From NCBI GenBank assembly GCA_963712905.1, contig CAVQJU010000010.1:682001-746000 (forward strand): 64,000 bases of DNA, given 5' to 3'. Origin of the DNA: CAVQJU01 sp963712905 (GTDB lineage: Bacteria; Acidobacteriota; Vicinamibacteria; Vicinamibacterales; CAVVIG01). The position numbers and the translations under genes were made by a program. Within the stretch, counting starts at the first letter, position 1. Every line of letters starts with the position of its first letter. The notes beneath the pieces were generated by a model. That model searched no databases, was not told where the DNA came from, and saw nothing but the letters and a program-made list of their open reading frames with translations. Positions 17,028-25,704 of this stretch are shown here, in pieces.

Positions 17028-17141
17028 GCGGCTAGTTGAGTAAACGGAGATGACGGCAACCGTTCTCTCGTCAGGCTTCTGAGACCGATTGCCCGCGCTC
17101 GCCTCCCGTGTTACCGTGCCGTCGCTTCCTTGAGGGAGACC

Positions 17142-17945
17142 ATGCCCAAGATCAAAACTACCGCTCTTGCGTTGTCTGGCATCGTTTCGCTGGCGTCCTG
17201 CCTGCTGCTGGCGCAGACCCAAAGGCCAGGAGAATATCCGCGGGGCGAAAAGCCTTCTCCGATGATGAATTTCTTCGTGACGAGCGTGCCCGTCGGCGAC
17301 GGCGGCAATCTCGGCGGACTGGCCGGCGCCGACGCGCATTGCCAGGCGCTCGCAACGGCCGTAGGCGCCGGTAATCGCACCTGGCACGCCTATCTGAGCA
17401 CGCAGGCGCGACCCGGCAAGCCGGCAGTGAATGCGCGCGACCGCATCGGCACAGGCCCCTGGTACAACTTCCGGGGCGAAATGATCGCGCAGGATCTGGC
17501 GCATCTACACGGCGATACGATGGAACTTGCGCATCAGGGAAACAATCTGAATAAGCTCACCGGGCTGACGGAAAAAGGCCAGATCGTGCCCGGTCTGTAC
17601 GACTACAACGATCCGCGCGACGGCGACTGGGAATACGCCAGGAACACCCGGTTCTCCAGCCGGCATGAAATGCTCACCGGCACTCAGCCCGATGGCACCG
17701 CTTTCACCGATAGCCAGGATCACACCTGCGACAACTGGACCAGCAACAAGAGCCCGGATCCCGGAAAGTCCGGCGGCGACCTGAATGCGTCCGATGGCCG
17801 GCTCAACGCCCAGATCGGTTTTCCCGACCGCAATGGCGGCGGCAACGGTTCCTGGAACTCCGCGCACGGCACGCGCGGCTGCGCCCAGGCGGATCTGCCA
17901 AAAACCCACGGCCAGGGCCTCTTTTACTGCTTCGCCACTAACTAG
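17142..17945 (+). CDS. Secreted lectin-fold (endostatin-like) protein, copy 1
   Basis: This 267-residue protein has a signal peptide with a cysteine at its end (GIVSLASCLLLAQ, possible lipobox). The mature part begins 'FFVTSVPVGDGGNLGGLAGADAHCQALA', continues 'WHAYLSTQARPGKPAVNARDRIG' and ends 'GLFYCFA', a pattern of the C-type-lectin-like/endostatin fold (collagenase NC10-like) in bacterial secreted proteins. Conserved cysteines (AHCQ, HTCDNW, RGCAQ, FYCFA) suggest disulfides. No enzymatic motif is seen. It is followed after one base by a clear paralogue, so this is a tandem duplication. ATG 17142 is preferred over an upstream TTG. Confidence 0.75.
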   Translation: MPKIKTTALALSGIVSLASCLLLAQTQRPGEYPRGEKPSPMMNFFVTSVPVGDGGNLGGLAGADAHCQALATAVGAGNRTWHAYLSTQARPGKPAVNARDRIGTGPWYNFRGEMIAQDLAHLHGDTMELAHQGNNLNKLTGLTEKGQIVPGLYDYNDPRDGDWEYARNTRFSSRHEMLTGTQPDGTAFTDSQDHTCDNWTSNKSPDPGKSGGDLNASDGRLNAQIGFPDRNGGGNGSWNSAHGTRGCAQADLPKTHGQGLFYCFATN

Positions 17946-17946
17946 G

Positions 17947-18717
17947 ATGGCGAACACACTCATGACCAGGCGGCGCGCCTACGTTGTCCTCGTGTCTACC
18001 TTGGTACTGGCATCCTGCCTGCTGCTGGCGCAGCAGACCGTGCCGAGAGCTCCGTACAATACTCAGGGCGTCACGCCGCCGCCCGGCAGCAATCCAACTC
18101 CTGCCAGAATGACTTTTTTCGTCACCAGCGTGGGTCTCAGCAAAGGCGGAAACCTCGGCGGACTTGCGGGCGCCGACGCGCACTGCCAGGCGCTTGCGAC
18201 GGCTGTCGGCGCCGGCGGTCATACCTGGCACGCGTATCTCAGCACTCAGGCTCGTCCCGGGCAGCCCGCCGTCAACGCGCGTGACCGCATCGGCAACGGG
18301 CCCTGGTTCAATTGGTCGTTTGCGCAACTGGGCGCGCCGCAGAACGCCCTCATTTCAGTGGACCTCGCCGACCTTCACGGAGATACGCTCATCCAGGCGC
18401 AGCGCGGCAACAATTTCTTCAAGCAATCCGCGCGCAACGAGCATGGGCAGGTGATTCACGGCATCGGCGATCCGCCGCCGATTCAGCACGAAATTCTTAC
18501 CGGATCGAAATGGGACGGCCGCGCCTACACCGATCGCGCCGACCACACGTGCAACAACTGGACGAGCAACTCCACGGGTTCCGCGCAGGTCGGCCATTCC
18601 GATCGAATCGGTAATGGCTCCTCCTGGAATTCGTCGAACGCCACGAAGGGCTGCAGGCAGGCCGATCTGGAAAGCACCGGCGGTACCGGCCTTTTCTACT
18701 GCTTCGCCATCAACTGA
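17947..18717 (+). CDS. Secreted lectin-fold (endostatin-like) protein, copy 2
   Basis: This 256-residue paralogue of the preceding gene keeps every landmark: a signal peptide with 'VLASCLLLAQ', 'FFVTSVGLSKGGNLGGLAGADAHCQ', 'WHAYLSTQARPGQPAVNARDRIGNGPWF', 'HTCNNWTSN', 'GCRQADL' and 'GLFYCFAIN'. It lacks the central acidic insert (DYNDPRDGDWEY) of copy 1 and shows other shortening, so the copies have diverged after duplication. The start overlaps or abuts the stop of copy 1, implying a bicistronic mRNA. A role in surface adhesion or carbohydrate binding is inferred from the fold only. Confidence 0.75.
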   Translation: MANTLMTRRRAYVVLVSTLVLASCLLLAQQTVPRAPYNTQGVTPPPGSNPTPARMTFFVTSVGLSKGGNLGGLAGADAHCQALATAVGAGGHTWHAYLSTQARPGQPAVNARDRIGNGPWFNWSFAQLGAPQNALISVDLADLHGDTLIQAQRGNNFFKQSARNEHGQVIHGIGDPPPIQHEILTGSKWDGRAYTDRADHTCNNWTSNSTGSAQVGHSDRIGNGSSWNSSNATKGCRQADLESTGGTGLFYCFAIN

Positions 18718-18764
18718 TTTCGAACCACTCGGCCCGCGACGGCGCGCCAGGGGCGCGACCCGCG

Positions 18765-19316
18765 TTACCGGCCGGCGCCCCCGTCTTCGAGGTACTTCTT
18801 CATGTTCTGAAGCCGCTCTGTGAACGAGGCAGTCCGCCGCGCCTTGTCGGCTTCACGCGCGCCATCATCGGGCAGCATCGAGTTGTCGTAGATGAAGGCG
18901 TAGATCAGCTTCGAGGTCGTCGCGGTGACCGGCCTCGCCTCGAACGTGCCGTGGTAGAGGTTGTACGGTTGACCGTCCTTGACGGGCTGGGTATACGTAT
19001 AGGACGCGGGCGTTTTTCCAACGAGCACTTCACCCCCGCCCAGCGTCCGTACCGCCCCGAGCTCGCCGTCCTTACCGGACGTGATCGTGCATGGAGTCTT
19101 CATCCATTCGGCGACCGCACAGTAGCCGCCGAAACGCTTCCAGACATCGGCGGCCGGGCGATTCACCGTCACCTCCATATAGAGGGAGACATAGGTCGGT
19201 GACGCGACCGCGCTGCTCCGTGAAGCTTCGGCGGGGGTCTGCCCGTTGGCTGTACTGACGGCGTAGAAAAAGACACTTGCAAGCGCTGCAGCCGTCCCGG
19301 CCACTCGACTCATCAT
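18765..19316 (-). CDS. Secreted SRPBCC-family protein
   Basis: This 183-residue protein has a signal peptide followed by 'SLYMEVTVNRPAADVWKRFGGYCAVAEWM', the start of an SRPBCC/polyketide-cyclase-like ligand-binding domain. It continues with 'GELGAVRTLGGGEVLVGKTPASYTYTQP' and ends with a helix (FTERLQNMKKYLEDGG). These proteins bind hydrophobic molecules; the bacterial secreted group has no assigned reaction. GGAGGA precedes the ATG pair at 19316/19313. It is convergent with the lectin-like pair. Confidence 0.8.
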   Translation of the reverse strand: MMSRVAGTAAALASVFFYAVSTANGQTPAEASRSSAVASPTYVSLYMEVTVNRPAADVWKRFGGYCAVAEWMKTPCTITSGKDGELGAVRTLGGGEVLVGKTPASYTYTQPVKDGQPYNLYHGTFEARPVTATTSKLIYAFIYDNSMLPDDGAREADKARRTASFTERLQNMKKYLEDGGAGR

Positions 19317-19726
19317 GCGATCCTCCCCGCGCCGCCTCGGGCGCACTGTCTGCCCGGAGAGCTTAGCATTGTGATGGTCGTGCCGGCTCTTGAGTCGGAC
19401 AACACAAGCACGATTGGAAATAATGTCAGATCCTTGGCTCTCGATCCCACATGTTGATGGACCCAGCGACAGTGAATTCCGCTCGCCAGGAACGACCAGA
19501 CGTCTATCGAAGAAGCGCTCAGGGCACGGGCTGGCGCCATCGGGCGATGAGCACCTCGGAATGAGGCTGCGCTCGGGTCTTTCAGCCCCTCGCAGAGAGG
19601 CACAGCCGCGCGACGATTGCCGCGTGTTCTATGTGGCATGGATCTTGATGCGTGCGACGCCACCCAATCTGCAGACGGCGTACTTCAAAAGAAGTCTGGG
19701 GGACAACAGTGTCGAGACCCGCGAAA
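19317..19726. other. Divergent intergenic region
   Basis: This 410-bp region separates the SRPBCC gene from the DUF4034 gene and presumably holds their divergent promoters. I see no convincing coding sequence, palindrome or consensus promoter in it. Confidence 0.4.
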
Positions 19727-20491
19727 ATGTCGACTTGGGTTGCAATTCTGTCGGTCTCGATCACGGCCGCCGTTTCCGCACACGCCCAGGAAGCGAACGA
19801 TCCACCAGATACGCCAAAAGAAATGGCCAGCCAGCGCGAGTCTCTGAATCTGCTGCGCCAGTCCCGCTACGTCGAGCTCGATCGGAAGATGAACGGTATT
19901 CAGAGCTCGTACGAGGTTGGAAACATCACTGACGAGCGCTTGTTGCACGAGTTCCGTGCGTTCTACGACACCGATCCCGCACTGGCAGGCCGATACGACG
20001 CGTGGGTCGAGAAGATGCCTCGGTCGTACTCGGCGCTCGTGGCGCGAGGCATCTATCTGCGTTACCTGGGAAAGCAGGCGCGAGGCAGTGCCTATATCGA
20101 AGACACGCCCCGTCAACAGATCGAGATCATGTCCACCTACCTCGCCAGGGCGATGCGGGATTACAACGCCTCACTCACCCTGACGCAAAAGCCGCTGGTC
20201 ACCCATCACTCAATAATCGCTGTCACGATGCTCGACGCGGTGATAGGTGATGACGATCTCGCAACACGAATGCTCAACGAATCCATCCGCGTCGACCCGC
20301 GCAATTTCGTCGTTCGCTACAAGTACTTCGCGTCGTTGCAAACGCGCTGGGGCGGCAGCCTGCAGCAGATGCTGGACTTCGAAAAGCAAGCCCGCGCAGC
20401 GGGACTCTCCGACGCTCAGCTCAGATACTTTGCGAACATGCTCGTCGCGGAGCGACGTTGGGTACAGACGGGCGGGCGCTGCTGCAAATAG
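19727..20491 (+). CDS. Secreted DUF4034-like protein
   Basis: This 254-residue protein has a signal peptide (WVAILSVSITAAVSAHAQ). The mature part contains the DUF4034 pattern: 'LLRQSRYVELDRKMNGIQSSYE..ITDERL', 'FYDTDPALAGRYDAWVEKMPRSYSALVARGIYL', 'ARAMRDYNASLTLTQKP' and 'IRVDPRNFVVRYKYFASLQTRWGGS'. DUF4034 proteins are TPR-like and of unknown function. The ATG at 19727 is preferred because the signal peptide starts there; the longer upstream frame is compositionally different. It ends beside a gene-poor tract. Confidence 0.75.
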   Translation: MSTWVAILSVSITAAVSAHAQEANDPPDTPKEMASQRESLNLLRQSRYVELDRKMNGIQSSYEVGNITDERLLHEFRAFYDTDPALAGRYDAWVEKMPRSYSALVARGIYLRYLGKQARGSAYIEDTPRQQIEIMSTYLARAMRDYNASLTLTQKPLVTHHSIIAVTMLDAVIGDDDLATRMLNESIRVDPRNFVVRYKYFASLQTRWGGSLQQMLDFEKQARAAGLSDAQLRYFANMLVAERRWVQTGGRCCK

Positions 20492-21380
20492 AGAATCGCG
20501 ACCGTTTCAACCCACCGGTCACCCGGCGGCGCGGCTGACGACGAATGTCCAACCGACCGAGGCCGACGCAATGGTCGTCATTGCGCGTCCGCCAAATCGC
20601 GAACCGTGATTGCCAGGTGAAAGTCCAGTGCTTTGCCTGGTCGGGCAGTACCTTCGATTACAGTTCGAGGATCGCTCCGTGGTGATTAAGCACCGCCTTA
20701 ACGTCTGGTTCGTGGATGACGAGTGATCTCCGTAGGACCGTGCGCGGGCGACCAACACACCTCTGCCGGTGTCCAATGGAGTGCATCGCTAAATCATGAG
20801 ACTTTGCCTGAGGTTCCCGCGGCGATCAGGTAGCGGCGGAAACGGACTCGCTGGAGGCGATCGCCGCTCGGGAACAGAAAGAAACGCGCGATTGCTTGCC
20901 TGAGAGGCATTCAACCTGTCGCAATCATGAGCAGCACTGAAGATTCTGTTCGTAACAGCAACGGCTGAACTCGTGCACAAGACACGTCGGTCGTTTCACT
21001 GATAAATCAGGCGACCTCTGGAACGTTCGTTCAGCAGAGATCGTACGACAACAATCACACTCCTGAACCAGTCTGAAAGAATAAGCGGTGAAGACGGAAC
21101 AAGAAGCCAACGTCGATGAGGCGAAGGGCGTCGCGCCACCTGTTCAGCTCGGCGACTGTTTGGCCGCAACAGGCGGTTGTCGGATCGTCTTTCAGCCAGT
21201 GCTTAACAGGTTGGCATCCGTTTCAATGGACGTGCGCCGATCGCACGAAGCTAAGAACCGGCGGCCAAGAAATTGGCTGCCTGAAGGATGCACGACCGCG
21301 GCCCAAACGCCAGGCGGCCGTGACACCAGCGTTCTTCAGCGCGCCGAGGATCGTCGTGTAGCCCCAGGTGACTTTGGCTT

Positions 21381-21430
21381 CTCAGGCTGGAGTCGAACCC
21401 ACCTCCGCCAAGGCTCCGGCGGGCAGGCCA
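21381..21430 (-). repeat. tRNA 3'-end-like fragment joined to a GC-rich hairpin repeat
   Basis: Read on the minus strand, GGGTTCGACTCCAGC followed by CTGAGAAGCCA looks like a T-arm, acceptor strand and CCA end of a tRNA, but no 5' acceptor partner is present nearby. Next to it the plus-strand CCGCCAAGGCTCCGGCGG (within 21405-21422) forms a stem-loop of CCGCC/GGCGG, reminiscent of dispersed extragenic palindromes often found in MAG-derived soil bacterial genomes. A tRNA gene remnant used as an insertion target is possible. Confidence 0.35.
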
Positions 21431-21720
21431 GCACCCCCGGGTTAACAGAGGCGTGCCACCACGTCGGTCCGTGTGGCTCGGCTCTGTTCGTTGCGGGTTT
21501 CGTTGCTGGCGAGGCGGTTGGTGGAGGGAGGCTCGGTGCGCTGGGGCTGTGGCAATTCTTCTTGTTCCCGTTCAGCCTCATCACGCTACGAGCGCCAACA
21601 TTACTCCGGCCGAGACTAGAGCTATCCAGTGAGACCGCTTGATCATCCCTTCCAGCCTTTCTTCTTCGGCTTAGACACCTTCCGCGTGATTTGTCGCCAG
21701 CAGGGCGGAAGACGTTTTCA

Positions 21721-21801
21721 CATCCTACGCGGCTCGGCGGTCAGATCGCCAAATCCCTTGGAAAACTGGTTGGTAACTCGACACGGTTCACGTTGGGGAC
21801 G
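21721..21801. repeat. Diverged direct repeat, copy A
   Basis: This ~80-bp segment aligns at roughly three quarters identity with 22431-22509. The best block, TCAGATCGCCAAATCCC, is identical in both (21741-21757 and 22450-22466). The copies flank the lipoprotein gene at 21914-22387. Possible origins are duplicated attachment sites or a duplicated regulatory/tRNA-like segment. Confidence 0.55.
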
Positions 21802-21913
21802 TACCTGACCCTATCGAGTCGGAATACGCCCGGCGGCTAGACCCGATTCAAGCCCTGAGTATTCAGACCCATGGGGGCACCGCAGTACCGTTCGGAGTTA
21901 TGCTGCGAGGCGG

Positions 21914-22387
21914 ATGAGGCACGGCGGCTCAATAGCATTTCTTCTTGCCGCGGTCCTGGCCGGCTGCGCTCGACCGATTCGCACGGGGCCACTTATCGAT
22001 CGGTACAACGGAGCGACCTGCATACCGGTGAGGTTTGGTCCCGGAATCCAACCTCCAACGCGTACATGGGATCACATACTGAAACTGCGGGGTGGTGCCA
22101 GCGCACACGTGGTCGGGGCGCAGCTGCCCGGTGGGCGCATCGATGTGGAATACCCTTCGGACGGACAAGCACAGACCGCGGCGAATGCGGGGGACTACAT
22201 TTATCCGGCCGACGTCCGTTTCGACCAAACGGCCGACCTTTTGTACGTAAAAGCCAAGGGCGCACCGGCAGCCTTTGGCGGACCACAGACATGGCTCTTC
22301 GAATACGATTTGCGACAACGACGGCAAACCGGACGTGTCCTGGTCGATCCAGACGTGCTACCTCAAGAATGCCCGGAAACACCGTGA
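21914..22387 (+). CDS. Putative lipoprotein
   Basis: This 157-residue protein has a lipoprotein signal peptide with lipobox LAAVLAGC (Cys ~18), so it should be lipidated and exported. The mature part contains 'YPSDGQAQTAANAGDYIYPADVRFDQTADLLYVKAKG' and 'GPQTWLFEYDLRQRRQTGRVLVDPDVLPQECP'. That beta-rich pattern is one I associate with small hypothetical lipoproteins in Acidobacteriota; its function is unknown. GAGG precedes the ATG. It is the only gene in the 20.5-22.9 kb gene-poor tract and lies between the two copies of a diverged direct repeat. Confidence 0.65.
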   Translation: MRHGGSIAFLLAAVLAGCARPIRTGPLIDRYNGATCIPVRFGPGIQPPTRTWDHILKLRGGASAHVVGAQLPGGRIDVEYPSDGQAQTAANAGDYIYPADVRFDQTADLLYVKAKGAPAAFGGPQTWLFEYDLRQRRQTGRVLVDPDVLPQECPETP

Positions 22388-22430
22388 AGTCGGGGTGCTG
22401 GCTAAAGCCCAATCGCCGGGTGTTCCCGGC

Positions 22431-22509
22431 CATCTACGCCGCGCGACGATCAGATCGCCAAATCCCCCGGAACACGGGTTCGTAACCCGGTACGGCTCCC
22501 GTTGGGGGA
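22431..22509. repeat. Diverged direct repeat, copy B
   Basis: Partner of 21721-21801. Its right end runs into the sequence GGGGATTTGAACCCG, the complement of a tRNA T-arm, which is largely lost in copy A. Confidence 0.55.
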
Positions 22510-22556
22510 TTTGAACCCGCACCGGTACTCGAGCAAGAACCGGACGCTCATCGGGA
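22497..22556 (-). other. tRNA-like remnant (degenerate, 60 nt)
   Basis: On the minus strand TCCCGAT (22556-22550) can pair 6 of 7 with AACGGGA (22503-22497), and GGGTTCAAATCCC forms a T-arm between them. Total length is only about 60 nt, so a D-arm or anticodon arm is missing. The 3' end reads GCCG rather than CCA. It is not a functional tRNA; it may be an integration-site relic. Confidence 0.3.
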
Positions 22557-22886
22557 TTGAGACCGACCCCGAATCGGGACCGCGCCGTTTTTTCGAGGAA
22601 ATCTGCGAGGCTGGTGGCATCTTGGTGCCCCGTCACACCCCAAAGAGAGATCAAATTGTTCAGAATGCGCAAGATCGGTCGACAACGAAATCGACCGTAA
22701 GTTGTTGTGTGAAATCCCTGGACATCGGTAACAGTTAGTGGCTCGAAGCCCGAATTCGGATGGAATTCCGAAAGCACAGAAGCATGCGCAAGGCGAACGC
22801 GTTGACCACGGCGCGTACGCCAGTCATTTTGAAACGCCTGAGCGACTGACTGGAGATACACTCGTCCCGCACGGAGGAAGAGACAC

Positions 22887-23925
22887 ATGAACCACCGACA
22901 CCTCTCTCTCGTCATCGCGCTCGCCGCCCTCGTGCTCGTGGCGCCGGGACAACTCGCCCCCTCGTCATTCGCCGCGCAATCCGCGGCCGACGGGCGGACG
23001 GCGACGCAGCGGCGAACTCCGGATGGACGCCCCGACTTTCAGGGCGTCTGGGTCAATAACATCGCCACGCCGCTTGAAAGGCCGGAGGCGCTCGCCGGAC
23101 GCGCGACCCTGACTGACAAAGAAGTGTCGGCCATGAAGAAGAAGGCGCATGAACTCTTCAGCGGGCGGGGAGATGCGGCGTTTGGCGATTCCGTCTTCAA
23201 CGCCGTGTGGGCGAATATCACGGGGGTCCGGTCCGGGTTCACGAGCATAGACGGTGAGACGGGTGATTACAGCTCGGTCTGGACGGTCGAGAGAGACTGG
23301 GAGAATCGGACTGCCTTGATCACCGACCCGCCCGACGGGCGCATGCCGCCGATGACCCCCGAGGGGACGCAAAGACGCGATGCCGGTCTGGCGGCAATGG
23401 CACGGGTGCCGGCGGAGCCCGCCGATCGGGCACTGCAGGAACGCTGCATCACCTACGGGTCGCCGAGCCTGGTGGCCGGATACCAGAGCGCGTACCAGAT
23501 CGTACAAACGCCCGATACGGTGGCGCTTACGTTGGAAATGATTCACGACACTCGTGTGATCCCTCTGAATCGACGTCCCCACGTCGCCGTTGTCGTCCGT
23601 CAGTGGCTTGGCGATTCGCGTGGACACTGGGAGGGCGATACCCTCGTCGTCGAAACGGCCAACTACAAACCCCGCAGCTTCATGAGCAGGTCCAGCGAGG
23701 AGCTGCATGTCGCAGAGCGTTTCTCGCAGGCCGGCCCTGATACCCTGAAGTACGAGATCACCATCAACGACCCGGGCACGTGGACCAGACCGTGGAGTCT
23801 GATGATTCCGTTGAAACGCGCGAATCATCCGATGTACCGAGTACGGCTGCCACGAGGGCAACTACGGCATGGCCGGCATCCTGGCGGGAGCGCGTGCCGA
23901 AGAGCGCGCCGCCTTACCTCGCTAG
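22887..23925 (+). CDS. Secreted expanded-family protein, frameshifted near its end
   Basis: This protein has a signal peptide, 'TPDGRPDFQGVWVNNIATPLERP', 'HDTRVIPLNRRPH', 'GDSRGHWEGDTLVVETANY' and 'ELHVAERFSQAG..YEITINDPGTWTRPW', the signature of the family expanded in this window. After 'KRANHPMY' at ~23838 the frame changes. Deleting one C there gives 'EYGCHEGNYGMAGILAGARAEERA' and a stop at 23923-23925, matching the YACHEGN ending of its relatives. Without the correction the frame runs on falsely into the next gene. The function is unknown. Confidence 0.8.
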
Positions 23926-24050
23926 TGCCACGAGCGCGCGACTGGTGGGACGCGCCGCGGATCCATGGCGAGCTCTTGAAGCTGGGCATCGACGTCTGCG
24001 AACCACGGTCGATGGCGGTCCTGCAGAGACGCAACAAACGGAGAACCGTG

Positions 24051-24812
24051 ATGGGAAAGAGCATGATCCTTGTGGCGATCCTGATAGGGCTGGGCGTATC
24101 GGTGTCCGCGCAGTGGCAGAACGTGCCGCGCGCCGTGCTGCCTCGCCTTCCTGATGGCCGGCCGAATCTGACGGCGCCTGCGCCGCGGCGGGCCGACGGC
24201 AAACCCGATCTGTCCGGCGTCTGGAATCCGGCGGCGGGCTTTATACGGGATCTCGGGCGGGATCTGAAAGAGCCCGTGCCCTTCCAGCCGTGGGCGAAGG
24301 CCGAGTACGACGTCCGCGCGTCGGGCGCGAAGTGGCGCGAGGAGCCGGACGCCAACTGCCTGCCCCAAGGCGTGCCGAAAATCCTGTGGGCGCCGGCACC
24401 GTGGCGCATCGTGCAGACCGACGGGATCGTGTTCTTCATCCACGAGGCGTTCAACCTCTGGTGGCAGGCGTTCACGGATGGCCGGCAGTACAACGGCAGC
24501 CCCGACAACGCGCCGACGTGGCACGGTTACTCGACGGCGACGTGGAACGGCGACACGCTCGTCGTAGATAGCCGCGGCTTCAACGGGCGGGTGTGGCTCG
24601 ACCAGCTCGGCAAGCCGTCCACCGAGAAGCTGCACGTGACGACGAGGCTCACGCGGAAGGATTTCGGGCACATGGAGATCGCCGTGACGATCGACGATCC
24701 TGGGGCGTACACGGGACCGTGGGGCAACACGGTGACGGCGACGCTGCTGCCTGAGGGCGACCTGATGGAATTCATCTGTCTCGAGAACGAGAAAGACACC
24801 CGACGCAAGTAG
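24051..24812 (+). CDS. Secreted expanded-family protein
   Basis: This 253-residue protein has its own signal peptide (SMILVAILIGLGVSVSAQ) and a GGAGAA site before ATG 24051, so it is a separate gene although it is in frame with the preceding one. It has 'RADGKPDLSGVWNPAAG', 'DANCLPQGVPKILWAPAPWRIVQTDG', 'HGYSTATWNGDTLVVDSRGFNGRVWLD' and 'TEKLHVTTRLTR..EIAVTIDDPGAYTGPW', the core shared with its neighbour. Function is unknown. A carboxymuconolactone-decarboxylase-like gene faces it on the other strand. Confidence 0.8.
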   Translation: MGKSMILVAILIGLGVSVSAQWQNVPRAVLPRLPDGRPNLTAPAPRRADGKPDLSGVWNPAAGFIRDLGRDLKEPVPFQPWAKAEYDVRASGAKWREEPDANCLPQGVPKILWAPAPWRIVQTDGIVFFIHEAFNLWWQAFTDGRQYNGSPDNAPTWHGYSTATWNGDTLVVDSRGFNGRVWLDQLGKPSTEKLHVTTRLTRKDFGHMEIAVTIDDPGAYTGPWGNTVTATLLPEGDLMEFICLENEKDTRRK

Positions 24813-24867
24813 CGCTTCGGGCCACTTGCGCACCTCCACTGCTGGGCGCGCAACGCGCGCCTGACGC

Positions 24868-25578
24868 TCAGTCTACCCGCCGCCCGTCTCTCGCGAGTGG
24901 CGGCATCAACGGCAGGCGCGTGGCCGGCAAATGCTGATCGCCGGCATTCATCATCGTCCCCACCGTCCAATAGTCGCCAGCCAGTTCCATCATCTCGACC
25001 GTCCGCTGCTTGCCGTAGGCGGCGATCATCTTCGCGAACAGGTCGCTCGTCACTTTGTGCTCGCGTAGCAGCGCGCGGAAGAATCGAATCAGCGTCGCGT
25101 CCTTCTCGGCCAGCCCGTCCACGGGACGGTCGTACTTGACGATGTCGATGACCGACTGCTCGAGGCCGGCTCGGAGCCCCGCGGGCTCGTGCGCGGACCA
25201 TTCATACTGCTGATCGATCTCTCGCGCGGTGATCAGGACGACGAGCTGATACGTGCGAACGCCGGCCGGAAAATTCTGGCCCGATGGCACGCCGAGCGCG
25301 CGGCCGAGCAGGCCGCGTCCCTCCGACGTTCGCGGACTGTACGAGCCAGCGGCGCCGGGACCGGGTCCCGGATTCGGGGGATTCGTCCTCGCAGCGAGCG
25401 CCTTCTGTCCTTCCGCGTCGAGATCGGCGGGTGTCACGGGGGCGAAGCGGGACAGCGTGACTGAATTGATGTCCGGCGGGAGCACCGGCGCCTGCGGGCC
25501 CTGCGCGAAGCCGAAGGGCGCGTGAACGCCGACCGCTACGACCACCGCGCCCGTGAGAATCAGAAGCTGCTTCTGCAT
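24868..25578 (-). CDS. Secreted carboxymuconolactone-decarboxylase-like protein
   Basis: This 236-residue protein has a signal peptide and a helical domain with 'RTYQLVVLITAREIDQQYEWSAHEPAGLRAGLEQSVIDIVKY' and 'RTVEMMELAGDYWTVGTMMNAGDQHLP', the pattern of the carboxymuconolactone decarboxylase/AhpD-like superfamily. The AhpD CxxC pair is absent, so a peroxidase role is unlikely. Export of a CMD-like protein is unusual for the classical cytosolic enzyme. A paralogue with the same 'QQYEWS.HEPA.LRAG' motif is at 38517-39173. The start at 25578 is preferred (AAGGGGA upstream). Confidence 0.85.
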   Translation of the reverse strand: MQKQLLILTGAVVVAVGVHAPFGFAQGPQAPVLPPDINSVTLSRFAPVTPADLDAEGQKALAARTNPPNPGPGPGAAGSYSPRTSEGRGLLGRALGVPSGQNFPAGVRTYQLVVLITAREIDQQYEWSAHEPAGLRAGLEQSVIDIVKYDRPVDGLAEKDATLIRFFRALLREHKVTSDLFAKMIAAYGKQRTVEMMELAGDYWTVGTMMNAGDQHLPATRLPLMPPLARDGRRVD

Positions 25579-25704
25579 GTGCGTCCCCTTTTCGGCGTCC
25601 ATTCTACAGATCGGCGCGCGGGATCGGTGTGTTCTTGGGCATCCAGTCTCACCGTGTCTCACCGTCAGGTGACTCGTCCCCGTTGAGCGCCGCCTGTAGA
25701 GTAC

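Larger units (their letters stand above)
20492..21913. other. Gene-poor tract, accessory remnant region
   Basis: This 1.4-kb stretch has no convincing gene; the frame at 21088-21642 has no domain and includes a hairpin repeat. The part at ~20,780-21,090 is less GC-rich than its surroundings. The right part holds a tRNA T-arm-like fragment and hairpin repeat (21381-21430) and the first copy of a diverged direct repeat (21721-21801). It resembles the debris of past insertions; no transposase or integrase remains recognisable. Confidence 0.45.
22388..22886. other. Intergenic tract with repeat copy B and tRNA-like remnant
   Basis: No convincing gene. It holds repeat copy B (22431-22509) and a 60-nt tRNA-like remnant (22497-22556). 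The distal ~330 bp presumably contains the promoter of the gene at 22887, but I see no clear consensus. Confidence 0.4.

Noticed and set aside
21381..21430. Functional tRNA gene
   Set aside because: Only a T-arm and acceptor 3' end can be drawn; the 5' acceptor strand, D-arm and anticodon arm are absent.
21088..21642. 184-codon frame in the gene-poor tract
   Set aside because: No domain, no good ribosome-binding site, and it translates through a hairpin repeat and tRNA-like sequence.
22887..24812. A single 641-residue fusion protein
   Set aside because: The frame joins two genes only because of a one-base shift near 23838. The second half has its own signal peptide and ribosome-binding site, and the first regains a normal family ending in the corrected frame.
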